From Cyclostephanos tholiformis (lineage: Eukaryota; Bacillariophyta; Thalassiosirophyceae; Thalassiosirales; Thalassiosiraceae), in NCBI GenBank assembly GCA_036939975.1, contig JALLPB010000336.1, positions 1-17,380 of the forward strand: a stretch of DNA of 17,380 nucleotides. Direction: 5' to 3'. Position 1 is the stretch's first letter, and each line of letters starts with the position of its first letter. Positions 17,159 through 17,380 of the stretch are shown here, piece after piece. The position numbers were made by a program, and so were the translations under genes. A model generated the notes under the pieces. That model was given only the letters and a program-made list of their open reading frames with translations. It searched no databases and had not been told where the DNA came from.

Positions 17159-17300
17159 TTATGTTAAAATATCTAAGACTCCCATTTTTGCTAAAATATT
17201 ATTGATGATCTCATTCTGACGTACTCTAACTACATTAGATACGATACGATCTAAGGGAGAGTATTCGTACACCTCTTCGGACGACGACGATGGTTTTAGG
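17159..17300 (-). CDS. Possible last exon of a gene continuing beyond the right edge (partial)
   Basis: The minus strand encodes LKPSSSSEEVYEYSPLDRI followed by VSNVVRVRQNEIINNILAKM and GVLDILT, then a TAA. The residue mix is protein-like, with an amphipathic helical pattern. A plausible acceptor (AAATCACAG) lies just before it at 17301-17309, and upstream in the same frame there is a stop at 17351-17353, so the frame cannot be a long unspliced gene. If real, this is the 3'-terminal coding exon of a minus-strand gene whose body lies outside the window. I do not recognise the family. Confidence 0.35.
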
Positions 17301-17380
17301 CTGTGATTTCTTTGAGCGTTGAGCGTATACGCATAAAAAAATAGGAACACTCAGGATGTTCCTGATTTTTCGTTTTTCGA

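Overview
The window looks like nuclear DNA of a eukaryotic microalga, most likely a diatom or related stramenopile. Genes carry short spliceosomal introns (78 to 133 nt), they sit on both strands without operon logic, and all the recognisable products are eukaryotic. One is a membrane-channel family whose layout I associate with diatoms. The species assignment is inference from protein style and gene structure, not from a search.

Layout, left to right: 1-767 is non-coding and holds a 65-nt tandem repeat. 768-3607 (+) is a three-exon canonical-type poly(A) polymerase whose catalytic core is followed by a long charged tail and a short Gly/Tyr-rich terminal module encoded by its own exon. 3863-8193 (-) is a seven-exon MscS-type mechanosensitive channel of about 1264 residues, with a 31-nt micro-exon next to an apparent GC-AG intron. 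A 600-nt divergent intergenic region (8194-8793) holds a foldback, MITE-like element. 8794-10519 (+) is a two-exon type II NADH dehydrogenase with a likely mitochondrial presequence. 10971-12230 (-) is a single-exon inositol polyphosphate 5-phosphatase ending in a CaaX box. 12551-16783 (-) is one 1410-codon exon for a very acidic, mostly disordered protein with one compact domain and a hydrophobic C-terminus. At the right edge, 17159-17300 (-) may be the last exon of another gene.

The genes are housekeeping or membrane functions (mRNA 3' processing, turgor or mechanical sensing, respiratory NADH oxidation, phosphoinositide turnover) with no evident common pathway. Shared orientation of the 5-phosphatase and the giant protein is not taken as functional linkage. 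Exon boundaries were chosen by reading frame, splice consensus and restored family motifs. Every proposed junction keeps frame: 867, 1264 and 530 residues for the three spliced genes.

The items most worth a second look are the poly(A) polymerase tail module, the GC-AG intron plus micro-exon in a channel membrane helix, the foldback element and flanking diverged direct repeats around the NADH dehydrogenase gene, the CaaX-tailed 5-phosphatase, and the unassigned giant acidic protein with its sharp composition change. I found no convincing wholly new multi-gene system.
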